Assembly (NCBI GenBank): GCA_018646675.1
Contig: JABGUH010000024.1
Location: forward strand, 62,001 to 126,000
Origin: Bdellovibrionales bacterium
GTDB lineage: Bacteria; Bdellovibrionota; Bacteriovoracia; Bacteriovoracales; Bacteriovoracaceae
DNA length: 64,000 bases
Reading direction: 5' to 3'
Numbering within the stretch: the stretch's first letter is position 1; the number at the start of each line of letters is the position of its first letter. The notes under the pieces are model-generated. The model did not search any database. It worked only from the letters and a program-made list of their open reading frames with translations, and was not told where the DNA came from. Below are positions 16,739 to 26,381 of the stretch, piece by piece. The position numbers and the translations under genes are program-made.

Positions 16739-17719
16739 ATGAAAAATAATCGCGGAACACTAATTATCATTATTGTCATTGCTCTGGGCATGCTGGCCAA
16801 GGGGATCGTCTTTGTCGTACCGGAGGGACGTCAAGTTGTAATTACTCAATTTGGACGCCCGGTAGGAAAGCCAATCACTAAAGCGGGCTTACACTTTAAA
16901 AAGCCCTTTGTTCAGGATCTTCGCTATGTAGATAAGCGAATTCTGTCTTGGGATGGATTTCCCAATCAAATCCCCACCAAGGATAAGAAATATATTAAGG
17001 TTGATACCACCGCACGTTGGAAGATTGTTGACGCCCTAAAATTTATTCAAACAGTACAAAATGAGCGTGGTGCTAAAGCGCGCTTGGATGCGATTCTAGA
17101 TGCCGCAACTCGGGATGTAATATCAAACCACAATTTGGTAGAGGCGGTTAGGAATTCAAATTTGATCGTTGATATGATCAAGGCGCGCAAGGATAATCAG
17201 AAAAAGATTAAGCTCAAAGGCGGTAATGTACTGGAAGAGGAGATAACAGGTGAAATAGAAGCCATTCAGACCGGCCGAGAGCAGCTAAGTGTGATTATCG
17301 CCAGCAGTGCTGATAACGAGTTGGAGGCATTTGGGATCAAGCTAATTGATGTTCAGTTACGTCGTATCTCCTACGAGAGCAGTGTTGAGAAGAAGGTTTA
17401 TGAGCGGATGATCTCTGAACGTCAACGAATAGCCCAAAAAATTCGCTCGATTGGACAGGGAGAGAAGGCAAAAATTGAGGGCCGTTTAACCAAAGATCTC
17501 AAAGAGATTGAGTCTAAGGCCTACCGAAAGGCTCAGAGTATTCGAGGAAAACTCCAGGCAATGTCGATCTCTATCTACGCAAATGCTTTAAATAAAGACC
17601 CTAGCTTCTATCAGTTTATGCGTTCGATGGAAGCATATAAAAAATCACTAACCGGTAAGGCAAAATTTTTGCTCTCCTCAGATAGCGAATTTTTGAAATA
17701 TTTAAAGCGGGATCAGTAG
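16739..17719 (+). CDS. hflC: HflC-like SPFH membrane protein
   Basis: Encodes 326 residues with an N-terminal anchor (about 8-26) and SPFH domain (VVPEGRQVVITQFGRPVGKP). The segment GIKLIDVQLRRISYESSVEKKVYERM (about residue 200 on) is the conserved HflC stretch, then a coiled-coil rich in Lys, Glu and Ala. It is the partner of HflK in modulating FtsH. It starts eight bases after hflK. No terminator is apparent in the following 216 bp, which otherwise show no gene. Confidence 0.93.
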   Translation: MKNNRGTLIIIIVIALGMLAKGIVFVVPEGRQVVITQFGRPVGKPITKAGLHFKKPFVQDLRYVDKRILSWDGFPNQIPTKDKKYIKVDTTARWKIVDALKFIQTVQNERGAKARLDAILDAATRDVISNHNLVEAVRNSNLIVDMIKARKDNQKKIKLKGGNVLEEEITGEIEAIQTGREQLSVIIASSADNELEAFGIKLIDVQLRRISYESSVEKKVYERMISERQRIAQKIRSIGQGEKAKIEGRLTKDLKEIESKAYRKAQSIRGKLQAMSISIYANALNKDPSFYQFMRSMEAYKKSLTGKAKFLLSSDSEFLKYLKRDQ

Positions 17720-17935
17720 CTAGAGACAACTCTTTTGCAGCAAAATCCAACTTATAGACAGTAAGGTGAGTAGTACCGTCGAAAGGTCAGAAACCCCCAT
17801 TGCGCGCCGCGTATTGGTTGCCGTTGAAATGTTTGGTGAGCTGGCACCTAATTTTTACTCTCTATTTGTTTTACTTAGGGAAAGATGCTATCCACAAGTA
17901 GTTTAAAAGCATAATTATGTAATAGAGGTTTTGGT

Positions 17936-20311
17936 ATGAGTGCGTCGGAGAAGTCTCCCGCTGCCACAGATAAAATTAACAAGGAGATGATTCTCGCCGG
18001 ATTAATTCTGGTTATGTTCTCTGTTGTTATCAGTTACTTAGCGTCTGGTCACCAGTCACTTCTATTTCTAACGGGTATAGCATTGGGCTTTGTCCTCTAC
18101 TATGCTCATTTTGGATTTACTGGCTCCTTTGCCTCCATGCTACAAAATGGGGCGACGGCAGGTTTTCGCGCTATTCTTTTTATGCTGGGATTGGCAGCGA
18201 TCCTCTTTTTTCCAGTTCTAGATAGCGGCAACTTATTCGGTGGAGCAGTGGTTGGAAATATTGCTCCGGCAGGTATCTCAGTAATCATTGGTTCTTTCTT
18301 GTTTGGAATTGGTATGCAGCTAGGTGGAAGTTGCTCCTGTGGTACTTTGATCCATCTGGGAGAGGGCTCTGCTCGTATGGCGATAACCTTGGTTTTTATG
18401 ATCCTTGGAGCGCTATTAGGCATCGCACATCTTGATTTTTGGCACTCTCTGCCAGCACTACCACCAATATCACTGATTGATACTTTTGGATGGTTCCCGG
18501 CACTAGTGGGAACCATCGTTGCATTAGGAATAATTTGGATATGGGTAGGTGATTTTGAAAAGCGCCAACATCGCGGCCCGATTTCCACTATCGGTTTTAG
18601 AAGTGACAAACCACTTCGAGATCGCCTTTTGGCAGGCTACTGGCCTTTGGCTTATGGAGCAATCGCCTTAGCATTACTTAACTTTTTAACCCTTTACTTA
18701 GCTGGACGCCCTTGGGGAGTGGTTAGTGGATATAGTTTGTGGGGTGGGAAGTTGTTTTATGCTCTGGGTTTAGGGGTAGAGCAGTGGCAGTCATGGGCCA
18801 CTCCTGAACGACAGCTAGCTCTACAGGAGAGTATCTTCACTGATATTACCTCAGTGATGAATATGGGGATAATTTTAGGGGCACTGCTAACGGCAGGTGC
18901 AGCGCAAAAATTTTCCATTACCTGGAAGGTTCCTCGTCACTTGATACTTTCATCTATGGTGGGAGGAGTGTTGATGGGGTATGGCGCTCATCTTGCTTAT
19001 GGATGTAATATTGGAGCCTTCTTTAGTGGAATTGCCTCCGGTAGTCTGCATGGTTGGTTTTGGATTATCTTTGCACTGGCCGGAAGCTATATTGGAATTC
19101 ATCTGCGACCACTATTTCTTTTTGGCCAAGAGGCTAAAAATAGATCGAAAATTATTCGCTCGTCTAAAATTCCTTTTAGCCCTAAGGCACTAAAAGCTAT
19201 TTTGGCGATGGTGTTGATTGCAGTCTTCACATTTGAGGTTTTAGATAATTTAGGCCAACTCGATTTTCAAACAGAATTTCAGAATGATGCTCAACCGGAG
19301 ATGGCCAGACCGACAAATCACAATTTTGATATGTCTGGTTTTGGTGCTTATTTGGTTTCCATCGATCCCCATATTGCAGGTAGATATAACCTTCCAATTA
19401 AGAGTGGTGTTTTAGTTAATAATATTGAGGTGGGATCATATGCCGAGAGTATTGGTTTGATCGCAGGAGATATTATAACTCAGTTTAATGGAAAGAATGT
19501 TTACAATCGCACTGATATTGCTCGTGGGTTTGCAAAATCCATTGATGGTGACCGGATCAATTTAAAGATTCTACGTCACAAAAGACGTAGCAAAAATATT
19601 AAATTCACCTACAAAAAATTTACTCTCGGCAGTCAAATAAACCGAGTGGGGATTATGGTTACCAGCAAGGCCAGCAACCCAACGATTGCCAATACTTTGA
19701 TCGATGCTAGGTATATGCAGATCTACACCCTCGACACTGGAAAGCTATCGATACTAAAAAATCCTTTCCAGGGAATGACTAATGGAGAGGTCGCGGGTTG
19801 GATTCTAGACAAACGGATTGGCAATGTGATTGTTGGCCATATAGATCAGGGTGATCGCGCTCAATTGATGCGAAAAGGTGTTCGCATTTATAGTGGGGTT
19901 TTTGGTAGTTCATCAGATGCGTTAGCACTCTACCGTCAAGGTGCTTTGGTGGCCAAACATCCAATGCATGTCATAGATTACCAGAGTATAAATTTTATTG
20001 CGATGCCTTCGGACTATACCTATCCTGGTGCTCCAATTGCCGCCAATTTAGAGGTGGCTCAATTTATTGTTCGCCTAGAGCTGGATCGTAATCAGTATGA
20101 AGTTTTTAATAATCCTATCTATGGGCAGTCGGAAGGTGGATCAGTTCTGCTGGCCCAGTTTTTATCAGAAAACATGATAGATTTAATTATTACTAATCGA
20201 GTCTCAAGTTCGATTATGGTTGAGCTGCAAAAAACTGGTGTTCAGGTTAAGACTGGAGTGGATACCAGCATTGAGAGTGCGGTGCTACAGTTTCATAATG
20301 GTACTTTGTAG
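17936..20311 (+). CDS. YeeE/YedE-family transporter fused to PDZ and two NifX-like domains
   Basis: Encodes 791 residues. Residues 1-430 are a polytopic membrane domain with the two YeeE/YedE signatures, a Gly/Cys motif GGSCSCGTLIHLG (about 130-142) and YGCNIGAFFSG (about 353-363); this family moves sulfur compounds such as thiosulfate. A PDZ domain follows (about 450-545, VLVNNIEVGSYAESIGLIAGD). Residues 568-670 resemble the dinitrogenase iron-molybdenum cofactor (NifX/NafY) fold, and 677-791 look like a second, more divergent copy. No nif genes are nearby. The fusion suggests transport coupled to sensing or trafficking of a metal-sulfur species, which is inference. I know no named family with this full architecture. 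Confidence 0.8.
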   Translation: MSASEKSPAATDKINKEMILAGLILVMFSVVISYLASGHQSLLFLTGIALGFVLYYAHFGFTGSFASMLQNGATAGFRAILFMLGLAAILFFPVLDSGNLFGGAVVGNIAPAGISVIIGSFLFGIGMQLGGSCSCGTLIHLGEGSARMAITLVFMILGALLGIAHLDFWHSLPALPPISLIDTFGWFPALVGTIVALGIIWIWVGDFEKRQHRGPISTIGFRSDKPLRDRLLAGYWPLAYGAIALALLNFLTLYLAGRPWGVVSGYSLWGGKLFYALGLGVEQWQSWATPERQLALQESIFTDITSVMNMGIILGALLTAGAAQKFSITWKVPRHLILSSMVGGVLMGYGAHLAYGCNIGAFFSGIASGSLHGWFWIIFALAGSYIGIHLRPLFLFGQEAKNRSKIIRSSKIPFSPKALKAILAMVLIAVFTFEVLDNLGQLDFQTEFQNDAQPEMARPTNHNFDMSGFGAYLVSIDPHIAGRYNLPIKSGVLVNNIEVGSYAESIGLIAGDIITQFNGKNVYNRTDIARGFAKSIDGDRINLKILRHKRRSKNIKFTYKKFTLGSQINRVGIMVTSKASNPTIANTLIDARYMQIYTLDTGKLSILKNPFQGMTNGEVAGWILDKRIGNVIVGHIDQGDRAQLMRKGVRIYSGVFGSSSDALALYRQGALVAKHPMHVIDYQSINFIAMPSDYTYPGAPIAANLEVAQFIVRLELDRNQYEVFNNPIYGQSEGGSVLLAQFLSENMIDLIITNRVSSSIMVELQKTGVQVKTGVDTSIESAVLQFHNGTL

Positions 20312-20312
20312 T

Positions 20313-21515
20313 CTAAATTTTTCCCCAGTGGTAGGTAATCAAGTCACAGCTTTTGGCATCAAACATAGTAAAACTGGGGGTTAGCCCAGGAATTATTGCC
20401 CCTCGCTCTTTCAATCCTAGGGCATGAGCTGCATTTAGAGTAATAGCGCACCATAGTTCACCAATATTCATTTTGTATGTTGGTGCTGCCATCGCGGCCA
20501 TTAGTAATACATTATCGCAATGACAGGAGCCGGGATTATAGTCAGAGGCAATCGCTACCTTAACTCCTGCATCAAGGAATGCTCTGGCATTAGCCTGGGG
20601 TTTACCAAGAAAAAAGCCAGTACCAGGAAGCAGAGTGGCCACGGTATCAGATTTGGCCAGTAGGTCAATCCCATTTTGGCTGGTACATAGTAGATGATCG
20701 CAGGAGAGTGCTTTGAATTTGACTGCCAAAGCTGCACCCTGATTATCCTTAAATTCATCTGCATGGCTTTTGCAGTCAATATTTAATCCCTGTGCTAGTT
20801 CAAAGAGCTGGGTAACATCTTCACTATCAAAAAAACCATCTTCATGAAAGATATCTACCGCATCAATTATCTTCTTCGGAGCTAACTCTTTTAATAGGGG
20901 GATTACCACCTGCTGCATATAATGATGTGACGAATTGAACTCTTTAGGCACCGCATGTGCAGCAAGGAAGGTATTGCAAATAGTAATCTGACCAGAGAAA
21001 TACTCCTTAAGCTCTCCAATCAGTTGTGACAACTCAAGTTCCTGTTCAAAGTTTAGTCCATAACCGCTTTTAATTTCCAACGTCTTTACGCCACGAGCGA
21101 TAATATTATTAACCCTCTCTTTTGATACCTCCAGTAGTTTCTCTTTACTGCTTTCATTTGTAGCTTTCATCGTGGCCAAGATTCCACCACCACTACTGGC
21201 AATCTCTTGATAGTCTGCACCATTAAGGCGCATGGAGTACTCATGAGAGCGATCACCTCCAAAAACCAGATGGGTGTGGCAATCTACCAGTCCTGGAGTT
21301 AAAGTTTTTCCATGGTAGGATTGTGAAGAGATTGATTTATGCTCTTCCGGAAAAGTGCAATCCTCTCCGACCCAGAGTATCTCTTTTTCATCGACAATAA
21401 TTGAGGCATTATAAATAATAGAGAGATCTTCCGGAGTGATATTACGTCCATCTTTAATATATGCACCCTTCATGGTGACAATTTCAGAGAAATTACGAAG
21501 TGCGGTGATCGTCAT
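20313..21515 (-). CDS. hutI: Imidazolonepropionase
   Basis: Encodes 400 residues of the amidohydrolase superfamily. TPGLVDCHTHLVFGGDR holds the HxH metal site, and later HAVP, CKSHADE and ASDYNPGSCHCDN supply further ligands. HutI opens the ring of imidazolonepropionate to formiminoglutamate, step three of histidine degradation. It starts after hutU with an AAGGAG site. Its 3' end converges on the YeeE fusion gene with one base between the stops and no visible terminator. Confidence 0.95.
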   Translation of the reverse strand: MTITALRNFSEIVTMKGAYIKDGRNITPEDLSIIYNASIIVDEKEILWVGEDCTFPEEHKSISSQSYHGKTLTPGLVDCHTHLVFGGDRSHEYSMRLNGADYQEIASSGGGILATMKATNESSKEKLLEVSKERVNNIIARGVKTLEIKSGYGLNFEQELELSQLIGELKEYFSGQITICNTFLAAHAVPKEFNSSHHYMQQVVIPLLKELAPKKIIDAVDIFHEDGFFDSEDVTQLFELAQGLNIDCKSHADEFKDNQGAALAVKFKALSCDHLLCTSQNGIDLLAKSDTVATLLPGTGFFLGKPQANARAFLDAGVKVAIASDYNPGSCHCDNVLLMAAMAAPTYKMNIGELWCAITLNAAHALGLKERGAIIPGLTPSFTMFDAKSCDLITYHWGKI

Positions 21516-21518
21516 TCA

Positions 21519-23186
21519 CTACTCCTTGAGTGAGGGGAATTGAAGATTACTAGTTTTTCCGGCTTCAACGGCGATTGAATAACCCGCATCCACATGGCGG
21601 ATAATTCCCATGCCAGGATCGGCGTTTAGTACTCTCCTAAGTCGGTTATCCATATCAGTGCTACCATCGGCGACGATTACCATTCCTGCATGTTGGGAAA
21701 ACCCAATGCCGACGCCACCTCCATGGTGGAAACTAGTCCAAGAGGCACCGTTCATGGTATTAATCATTAAATTAAGCAGTGGCCAGTCGCTAACAGCATC
21801 GGTTCCATCCTTCATTGACTCTGTCTCCCGGTTGGGAGATGCCACAGATCCACAATCCAAGTGATCTCGTCCAATTACAATTGGAGCAGAAACTCGGCGC
21901 TCTCTCACCAAGCGATTAAATAGTAGTCCTGCTTTTTCCCGCTCTCCATATTTGAGCCAGCAAATTCGTGATGGAAGCCCTTGGAAGGCAACCATCTGAT
22001 TAGCTTTGTCCAACCAGTTGTGCAGTTTAGTATTATGGGGAAAAAGTTTTTTTAGCTCCTGGTCTGTGGTGTGAATATCGCTAGGATCACCAGAGAGGGC
22101 AATCCAGCGAAAAGGGCCAGAGCCTTGACAAAAGAGTGGCCTAATATAGGCGGGCACGAAACCTGGGAAATCAAAAGCATTCTCTACTCCGGCCCGTTTT
22201 GCCCCCTCGCGGAGATTATTGCCATAGTCAAAGACATGGGCACCGCGTTTTTGGAAGGCGAGCATCGCTTGCACATGATCACCCATCGTTTGGTAGCTTA
22301 GTTCAATATATTTTTTTGCATCTTTACTGCGAAGATCACTTGCCTCTTTTAAAGTCATATTGCGTGGAATGTAACCAACCAATGGATCATGAGCAGAGGT
22401 CTGATCTGTAACTATCTCAGGATTTAAATCTGAAGCAAGAACTGCCTCAAAGAAGTCGGCAGCATTGCCAGTAACTCCAATCGAGATCGCTTCACCTCGG
22501 TCGCGGGCAGCGATCGCATCTGCAATGGCATGTTCAAAGGAGCCGACTGCTTGATCGAGATATTTAGTCTGAAGTCTCTTGTTGATTCTTGCCGGGTCAA
22601 CATCGCAACCGACAAAAACTCCTCCTGCCATTTTAACCGCAAGAGGTTGGGCCCCTCCCATTCCGCCTAATCCTGCGGAGAGGACGATCTTTCCTTTTAG
22701 ATTTTGGCCAGTGCCATAATGTTTTTCTGCTGCGGCCATAAAAGTTTCATAGGTACCTTGCAGTATTCCCTGCGAGCCAATATAGATCCAGGAACCAGCA
22801 GTCATCTGGCCATACATCATTAACCCTTCTGCTTTTAGCTGGTTAAAATGCTCCCAGTCTCCCCAGTGAGGAACAAGGTTGGAGTTGGCAATTAATCCTC
22901 TTGGCCCATGAGGGTGGGAGGGAATAACACCCACCGGCTTTCCCGACTGGATTAAAAGGGTTTGATTATTTTCCAGTGTTTTGAGAGTTGTTAAAATATC
23001 ATGAAGAGCTTGGTGGTTACGGGCCGCTTGGCCATTTCCACCGTAGACAATTAGATTGTCTCGATCCTCAGCTACATCTGGATGAAGATTATTAAGTAAG
23101 CAGCGATAGGCTGCTTCTTGGTGCCAGCCCTTACAGGTTAGTTTACCACCGGTGGGTGGCAGGGGGATAGATGGTGTATTAGTCAT
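21519..23186 (-). CDS. hutU: Urocanate hydratase
   Basis: Encodes 555 residues, the family length. NAD is held by the Rossmann-like segment GLGGMGGAQPLAVKMAGG, and the C-terminal HHGGGVGIGFSQHAGMVIVADG is the urocanase signature. The enzyme hydrates urocanate to imidazolonepropionate with NAD as electrophile. The start overlaps the hutH stop by four bases (ATGA), showing translational coupling. Confidence 0.96.
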   Translation of the reverse strand: MTNTPSIPLPPTGGKLTCKGWHQEAAYRCLLNNLHPDVAEDRDNLIVYGGNGQAARNHQALHDILTTLKTLENNQTLLIQSGKPVGVIPSHPHGPRGLIANSNLVPHWGDWEHFNQLKAEGLMMYGQMTAGSWIYIGSQGILQGTYETFMAAAEKHYGTGQNLKGKIVLSAGLGGMGGAQPLAVKMAGGVFVGCDVDPARINKRLQTKYLDQAVGSFEHAIADAIAARDRGEAISIGVTGNAADFFEAVLASDLNPEIVTDQTSAHDPLVGYIPRNMTLKEASDLRSKDAKKYIELSYQTMGDHVQAMLAFQKRGAHVFDYGNNLREGAKRAGVENAFDFPGFVPAYIRPLFCQGSGPFRWIALSGDPSDIHTTDQELKKLFPHNTKLHNWLDKANQMVAFQGLPSRICWLKYGEREKAGLLFNRLVRERRVSAPIVIGRDHLDCGSVASPNRETESMKDGTDAVSDWPLLNLMINTMNGASWTSFHHGGGVGIGFSQHAGMVIVADGSTDMDNRLRRVLNADPGMGIIRHVDAGYSIAVEAGKTSNLQFPSLKE

Positions 23187-24721
23187 TGGATCTCTCCGGT
23201 TACTTTTTCCACTGCAATAACCAACTCTCTACTGTTGATTAATTTAACGATATTGTTGATATCCTTGTGGAATATGCGATCATTTTCGATCGGGTTGACG
23301 TGCTGACGAATTTTAGCATGTAGTGCCTCAAGGGCATTTGAGCTAGTCAAAGGGCGGCGCAGATCAATTCCTTGAGTATTGCAAAGTAGCTCAATTGCCA
23401 ACTCATTTTTCACATTATCAATCACCTCATGCAGCTTACGGCCAGCAGTAACACCCATCGAGACATGATCCTCTTTATCAGTAGAGGTGGGGATAGAATC
23501 AACAGAAGCTGGATGGCAGAGCAGTTTATTCTCGGAAGCCAGAGCGGCGGCAGTAACGTGGGCAATCATCAATCCGCTGTTTAATCCAGATCCCTTAGTT
23601 AGAAAAGCTGGCAGTTCCGAGAAGGTTGGATTCATCATCTTTTCTATTCGGCGTTCCGAGATATTGCCTAACTCAGAAACTCCCATCGCCATATAGTCCA
23701 TTGCCAAAGCTAAAGCCTCTCCATGAAAATTTCCACCAGAGATAACCTCTTGCTCCTCAACAAAAATCAGTGGATTGTCGGTGACGGAATTTAGCTCAGT
23801 AGTAATAACCTCTTTGGCATGTGCAATCGTCTGGCGACAAGCTCCATGTACTTGGGGAATACAACGTAGTGAGTAGGGATCCTGTACTCGATGACAATCC
23901 TGATGTGATCCATTTATTTTAGAACCTGCGATCAAGGATCTCATATTTTTTGCACTAGCAATCTGTCCAGGGTGAGGTTTTAACTCGCTAATTCCTGCAT
24001 GATAAGCTTTAGAGGTTCCTTGAACTGCTTCTAATGTCATCGCGGCGGCAATATCTGCTAGCTTCATCAGGTGTTCTGCTTCAATCACTGCCATTGCACC
24101 CAGGGCACCCATTACAGCAGTACCATTTATTAAGGCCAGTCCATCTTTGGGTCCTAGCTGAGCGGGCTTTTGGCCGATAGACTCAATGGCAAAGTCGGAA
24201 CCAACTAGTTTGCCATTAAAATTTACCTCTCCCTCACCAATCAGGGCCAGTGCAATATGGGCCAATGGAGCGAGATCACCTGAGGCACCGACGGAGCCCT
24301 TCTGAGGTACAACCGGTGTAATGTGGTGGTTAATAAAGCGGAGTAAAAGTTTTACAATACTGGGATCAACTCCGGAGTTCCCTCTGGCCAGACAGTTGGC
24401 CCTTAAAAGCATAATAGCTCTTGTAATATTGAGGGAGAAGGGAGTGCCAACTCCTGCGCAGTGAGAGCGAATTAGATTAAGCTGTAGCTGGCTTAGATCC
24501 TCACTTTTTATATGACAGTTAGAGAGAGCTCCAAAACCAGTATTAATACCGTAGACAGCTTTTCCAGTTTTAACGATATCAAACACCATCCGACGGGATG
24601 ACTCCATTTTGCTCAGTGCTGAGGGGGCAATTTCAACTAGGCACTCACCCTCAGCAGCGGTGGCAACCAGATAGAGTGTCTTGATGTCCAGATCGCAACC
24701 ATTTAGTAAAATTTTACTCAT
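23183..24721 (-). CDS. hutH: Histidine ammonia-lyase
   Basis: Encodes 512 residues. The Ala-Ser-Gly triad in GSVGASGDLAPLAHIAL (about 142-158) forms the MIO prosthetic group. YGINTGFG near residue 60 and the C-terminal STDKEDHVSMG match the aromatic ammonia-lyase pattern. The enzyme deaminates histidine to urocanate, the first step of the hut pathway. The gene begins only 28 bases after rpe with GGAG before the ATG, so it is likely co-transcribed with def-fmt-rpe. No HutC-type repressor gene or hut operator was recognised. Confidence 0.95.
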   Translation of the reverse strand: MSKILLNGCDLDIKTLYLVATAAEGECLVEIAPSALSKMESSRRMVFDIVKTGKAVYGINTGFGALSNCHIKSEDLSQLQLNLIRSHCAGVGTPFSLNITRAIMLLRANCLARGNSGVDPSIVKLLLRFINHHITPVVPQKGSVGASGDLAPLAHIALALIGEGEVNFNGKLVGSDFAIESIGQKPAQLGPKDGLALINGTAVMGALGAMAVIEAEHLMKLADIAAAMTLEAVQGTSKAYHAGISELKPHPGQIASAKNMRSLIAGSKINGSHQDCHRVQDPYSLRCIPQVHGACRQTIAHAKEVITTELNSVTDNPLIFVEEQEVISGGNFHGEALALAMDYMAMGVSELGNISERRIEKMMNPTFSELPAFLTKGSGLNSGLMIAHVTAAALASENKLLCHPASVDSIPTSTDKEDHVSMGVTAGRKLHEVIDNVKNELAIELLCNTQGIDLRRPLTSSNALEALHAKIRQHVNPIENDRIFHKDINNIVKLINSRELVIAVEKVTGEIQ

Positions 24722-24749
24722 ATTGTTACTCCGTTCAAATTAATTTTTG

Positions 24750-25415
24750 CTACTGACTGCTGCGTAGACTTTCGACTTGAGCAATATAGTTACAAGCCTT
24801 CTCCTTAAAAATATAGGAACCTGCTACTAGATTTTGGACGCCATGGGAGATTAGCTCACCACTGTTTTGCTCACTAACCCCACCATCAACTTGCAACTGC
24901 ATAGTAGGATTGTATTTTACTTTTAGTTGTTGAATTTCATTTAGACGTTGATAGGTTTCTGGAATAAATTTTTGACCACCAAATCCTGGTTCGACGGACA
25001 TAACAAGGAGCAGATCGATCATCTTAATTATTCGAGCGGAGAGTTGAGCTAATGGTGTTTTGGGTTTAATTGAGACTCCGACTGAAGGGTAAAGTTTTTT
25101 CGCCAAAGAGATAATTTTTATACTCTCCTCTTCTGTGGCAGCTTCCAAGTGAAAGGTAATATGGTGGATACCAAAATCCTTCATTATCTCAATATGAAAA
25201 AGTGGGTTGGCCACCATCAGGTGAACATCTAATGGAATTTGAGTAATGGTTGCTAATTGACGGATAATTGGGCCGCCAAAGGTTAAATTGGGGACAAAAT
25301 GCCCATCCATGACGTCAAGATGAAACCAGATATTTTCACATTTCGCAAAGTGAGCTAGATCCTCTTTAATCGACATAAAGTCGCAGGAGAGTATACTAGG
25401 GGCAATTCGTATCAT
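24750..25415 (-). CDS. rpe: Ribulose-phosphate 3-epimerase
   Basis: Encodes 221 residues. The TIM barrel motifs IAPSILSCDF, LDVMDGHFVPNLTFG and VEPGFGGQKF are diagnostic; the histidines and aspartates in them bind the catalytic metal and act as acid/base. The enzyme interconverts ribulose-5-phosphate and xylulose-5-phosphate in the pentose phosphate pathway. Its ATG overlaps the fmt stop by one base. Confidence 0.96.
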   Translation of the reverse strand: MIRIAPSILSCDFMSIKEDLAHFAKCENIWFHLDVMDGHFVPNLTFGGPIIRQLATITQIPLDVHLMVANPLFHIEIMKDFGIHHITFHLEAATEEESIKIISLAKKLYPSVGVSIKPKTPLAQLSARIIKMIDLLLVMSVEPGFGGQKFIPETYQRLNEIQQLKVKYNPTMQLQVDGGVSEQNSGELISHGVQNLVAGSYIFKEKACNYIAQVESLRSSQ

Positions 25416-26362
25416 TAGCTGATCTCCAATTTATTATTACTACTGCGATTGGAAAATCCATTAAGTAACTCTTGGTCACTGCATCTTTTCTTACCGGCCA
25501 GTTGAACAGAAGTTAACCGCAAGGCACCATCACAGGTTCCAACCAGTAGAGAGTTAAAGCTAGTATCAAGTTCACCCTCTTTTACCTTTTCAGCAGTTTT
25601 GGCCGCAGCAAAGACCTTTAAGCGTTCTCCATTTAAGAAACAGAAGGTTCCTGGCCTGGGAGTAAATGCTCGTATTTGATTTAGTACATCTTGGCAGCGG
25701 CTACTTGCAAAGTGAAGACGGCCCTGCTCTTTGGAGATAGAAGGGGCATAGGTAGCATCATTCTCATCTTGAGCAATATAGTTTACTTGGCCGTATAACT
25801 GTTCATCTAAGAAACGGTTTAGGGTTAGTGCCGCTTGAAATTTAAGTCTAGTGTAGAGCTGTCCTCCTGTTTCATTCGCTGCGATTGCAAGTTGGTCTGT
25901 GCAGGCAATATCACCAGCGTCCATCTTCTTAACCATTTTCTGGATGGAGACCCCGGTTATCTTATCATTATTTAAAATTGCATATTGGATGGGAGCAGCT
26001 CCTCGATACTTGGGGAGCAGTGAGGTGTGAATGTTGAAGCAGCCTACTTTCGGCAAGTCAAGTAGTTTACTACCTAAAAATTGGGCAAAAGCTAGGACGA
26101 TAATCAGATCACATGGATCTTGTTGCAGATCACTGATTAACTGCTGTTCATGGTTTAAATTCTCTGTCTGTAGTAGGGGCAGTTTATTCTCTTTTGCAAA
26201 GGTGGCAACAGGAGGAGGAACAAGCTGTTTTCCACGACCGGATCGTCTATCTGGCATTGTTATAATCATTTTAAGATTAATTGCGGGATGGTTGGCCAGT
26301 AGCTCCAAGGAGGGGAGTGCAAAGTCGGGGGTACCACAAAAAATGGTGTTTAACGGTTTCAT
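25415..26362 (-). CDS. fmt: Methionyl-tRNA formyltransferase
   Basis: Encodes 315 residues. The formyltransferase domain has IFCGTPDFALPSLELL, the catalytic HTSLLPKYRGAAPIQYAIL and MDAGDI; the C-terminal tRNA-binding domain (about 205-315) is present. Fmt formylates the initiator Met-tRNA. It lies 19 bases after def, the enzyme that removes the formyl group again, a very common pairing. Confidence 0.96.
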   Translation of the reverse strand: MKPLNTIFCGTPDFALPSLELLANHPAINLKMIITMPDRRSGRGKQLVPPPVATFAKENKLPLLQTENLNHEQQLISDLQQDPCDLIIVLAFAQFLGSKLLDLPKVGCFNIHTSLLPKYRGAAPIQYAILNNDKITGVSIQKMVKKMDAGDIACTDQLAIAANETGGQLYTRLKFQAALTLNRFLDEQLYGQVNYIAQDENDATYAPSISKEQGRLHFASSRCQDVLNQIRAFTPRPGTFCFLNGERLKVFAAAKTAEKVKEGELDTSFNSLLVGTCDGALRLTSVQLAGKKRCSDQELLNGFSNRSSNNKLEIS

Positions 26363-26381
26363 TTAACTTCCTGACAACTTA

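Noticed and set aside
17839..17860. Possible sigma-54 promoter (TGGCAC) before the YeeE fusion gene
   Set aside because: The -24 half is present, but no GC-containing -12 element stands at the required distance.
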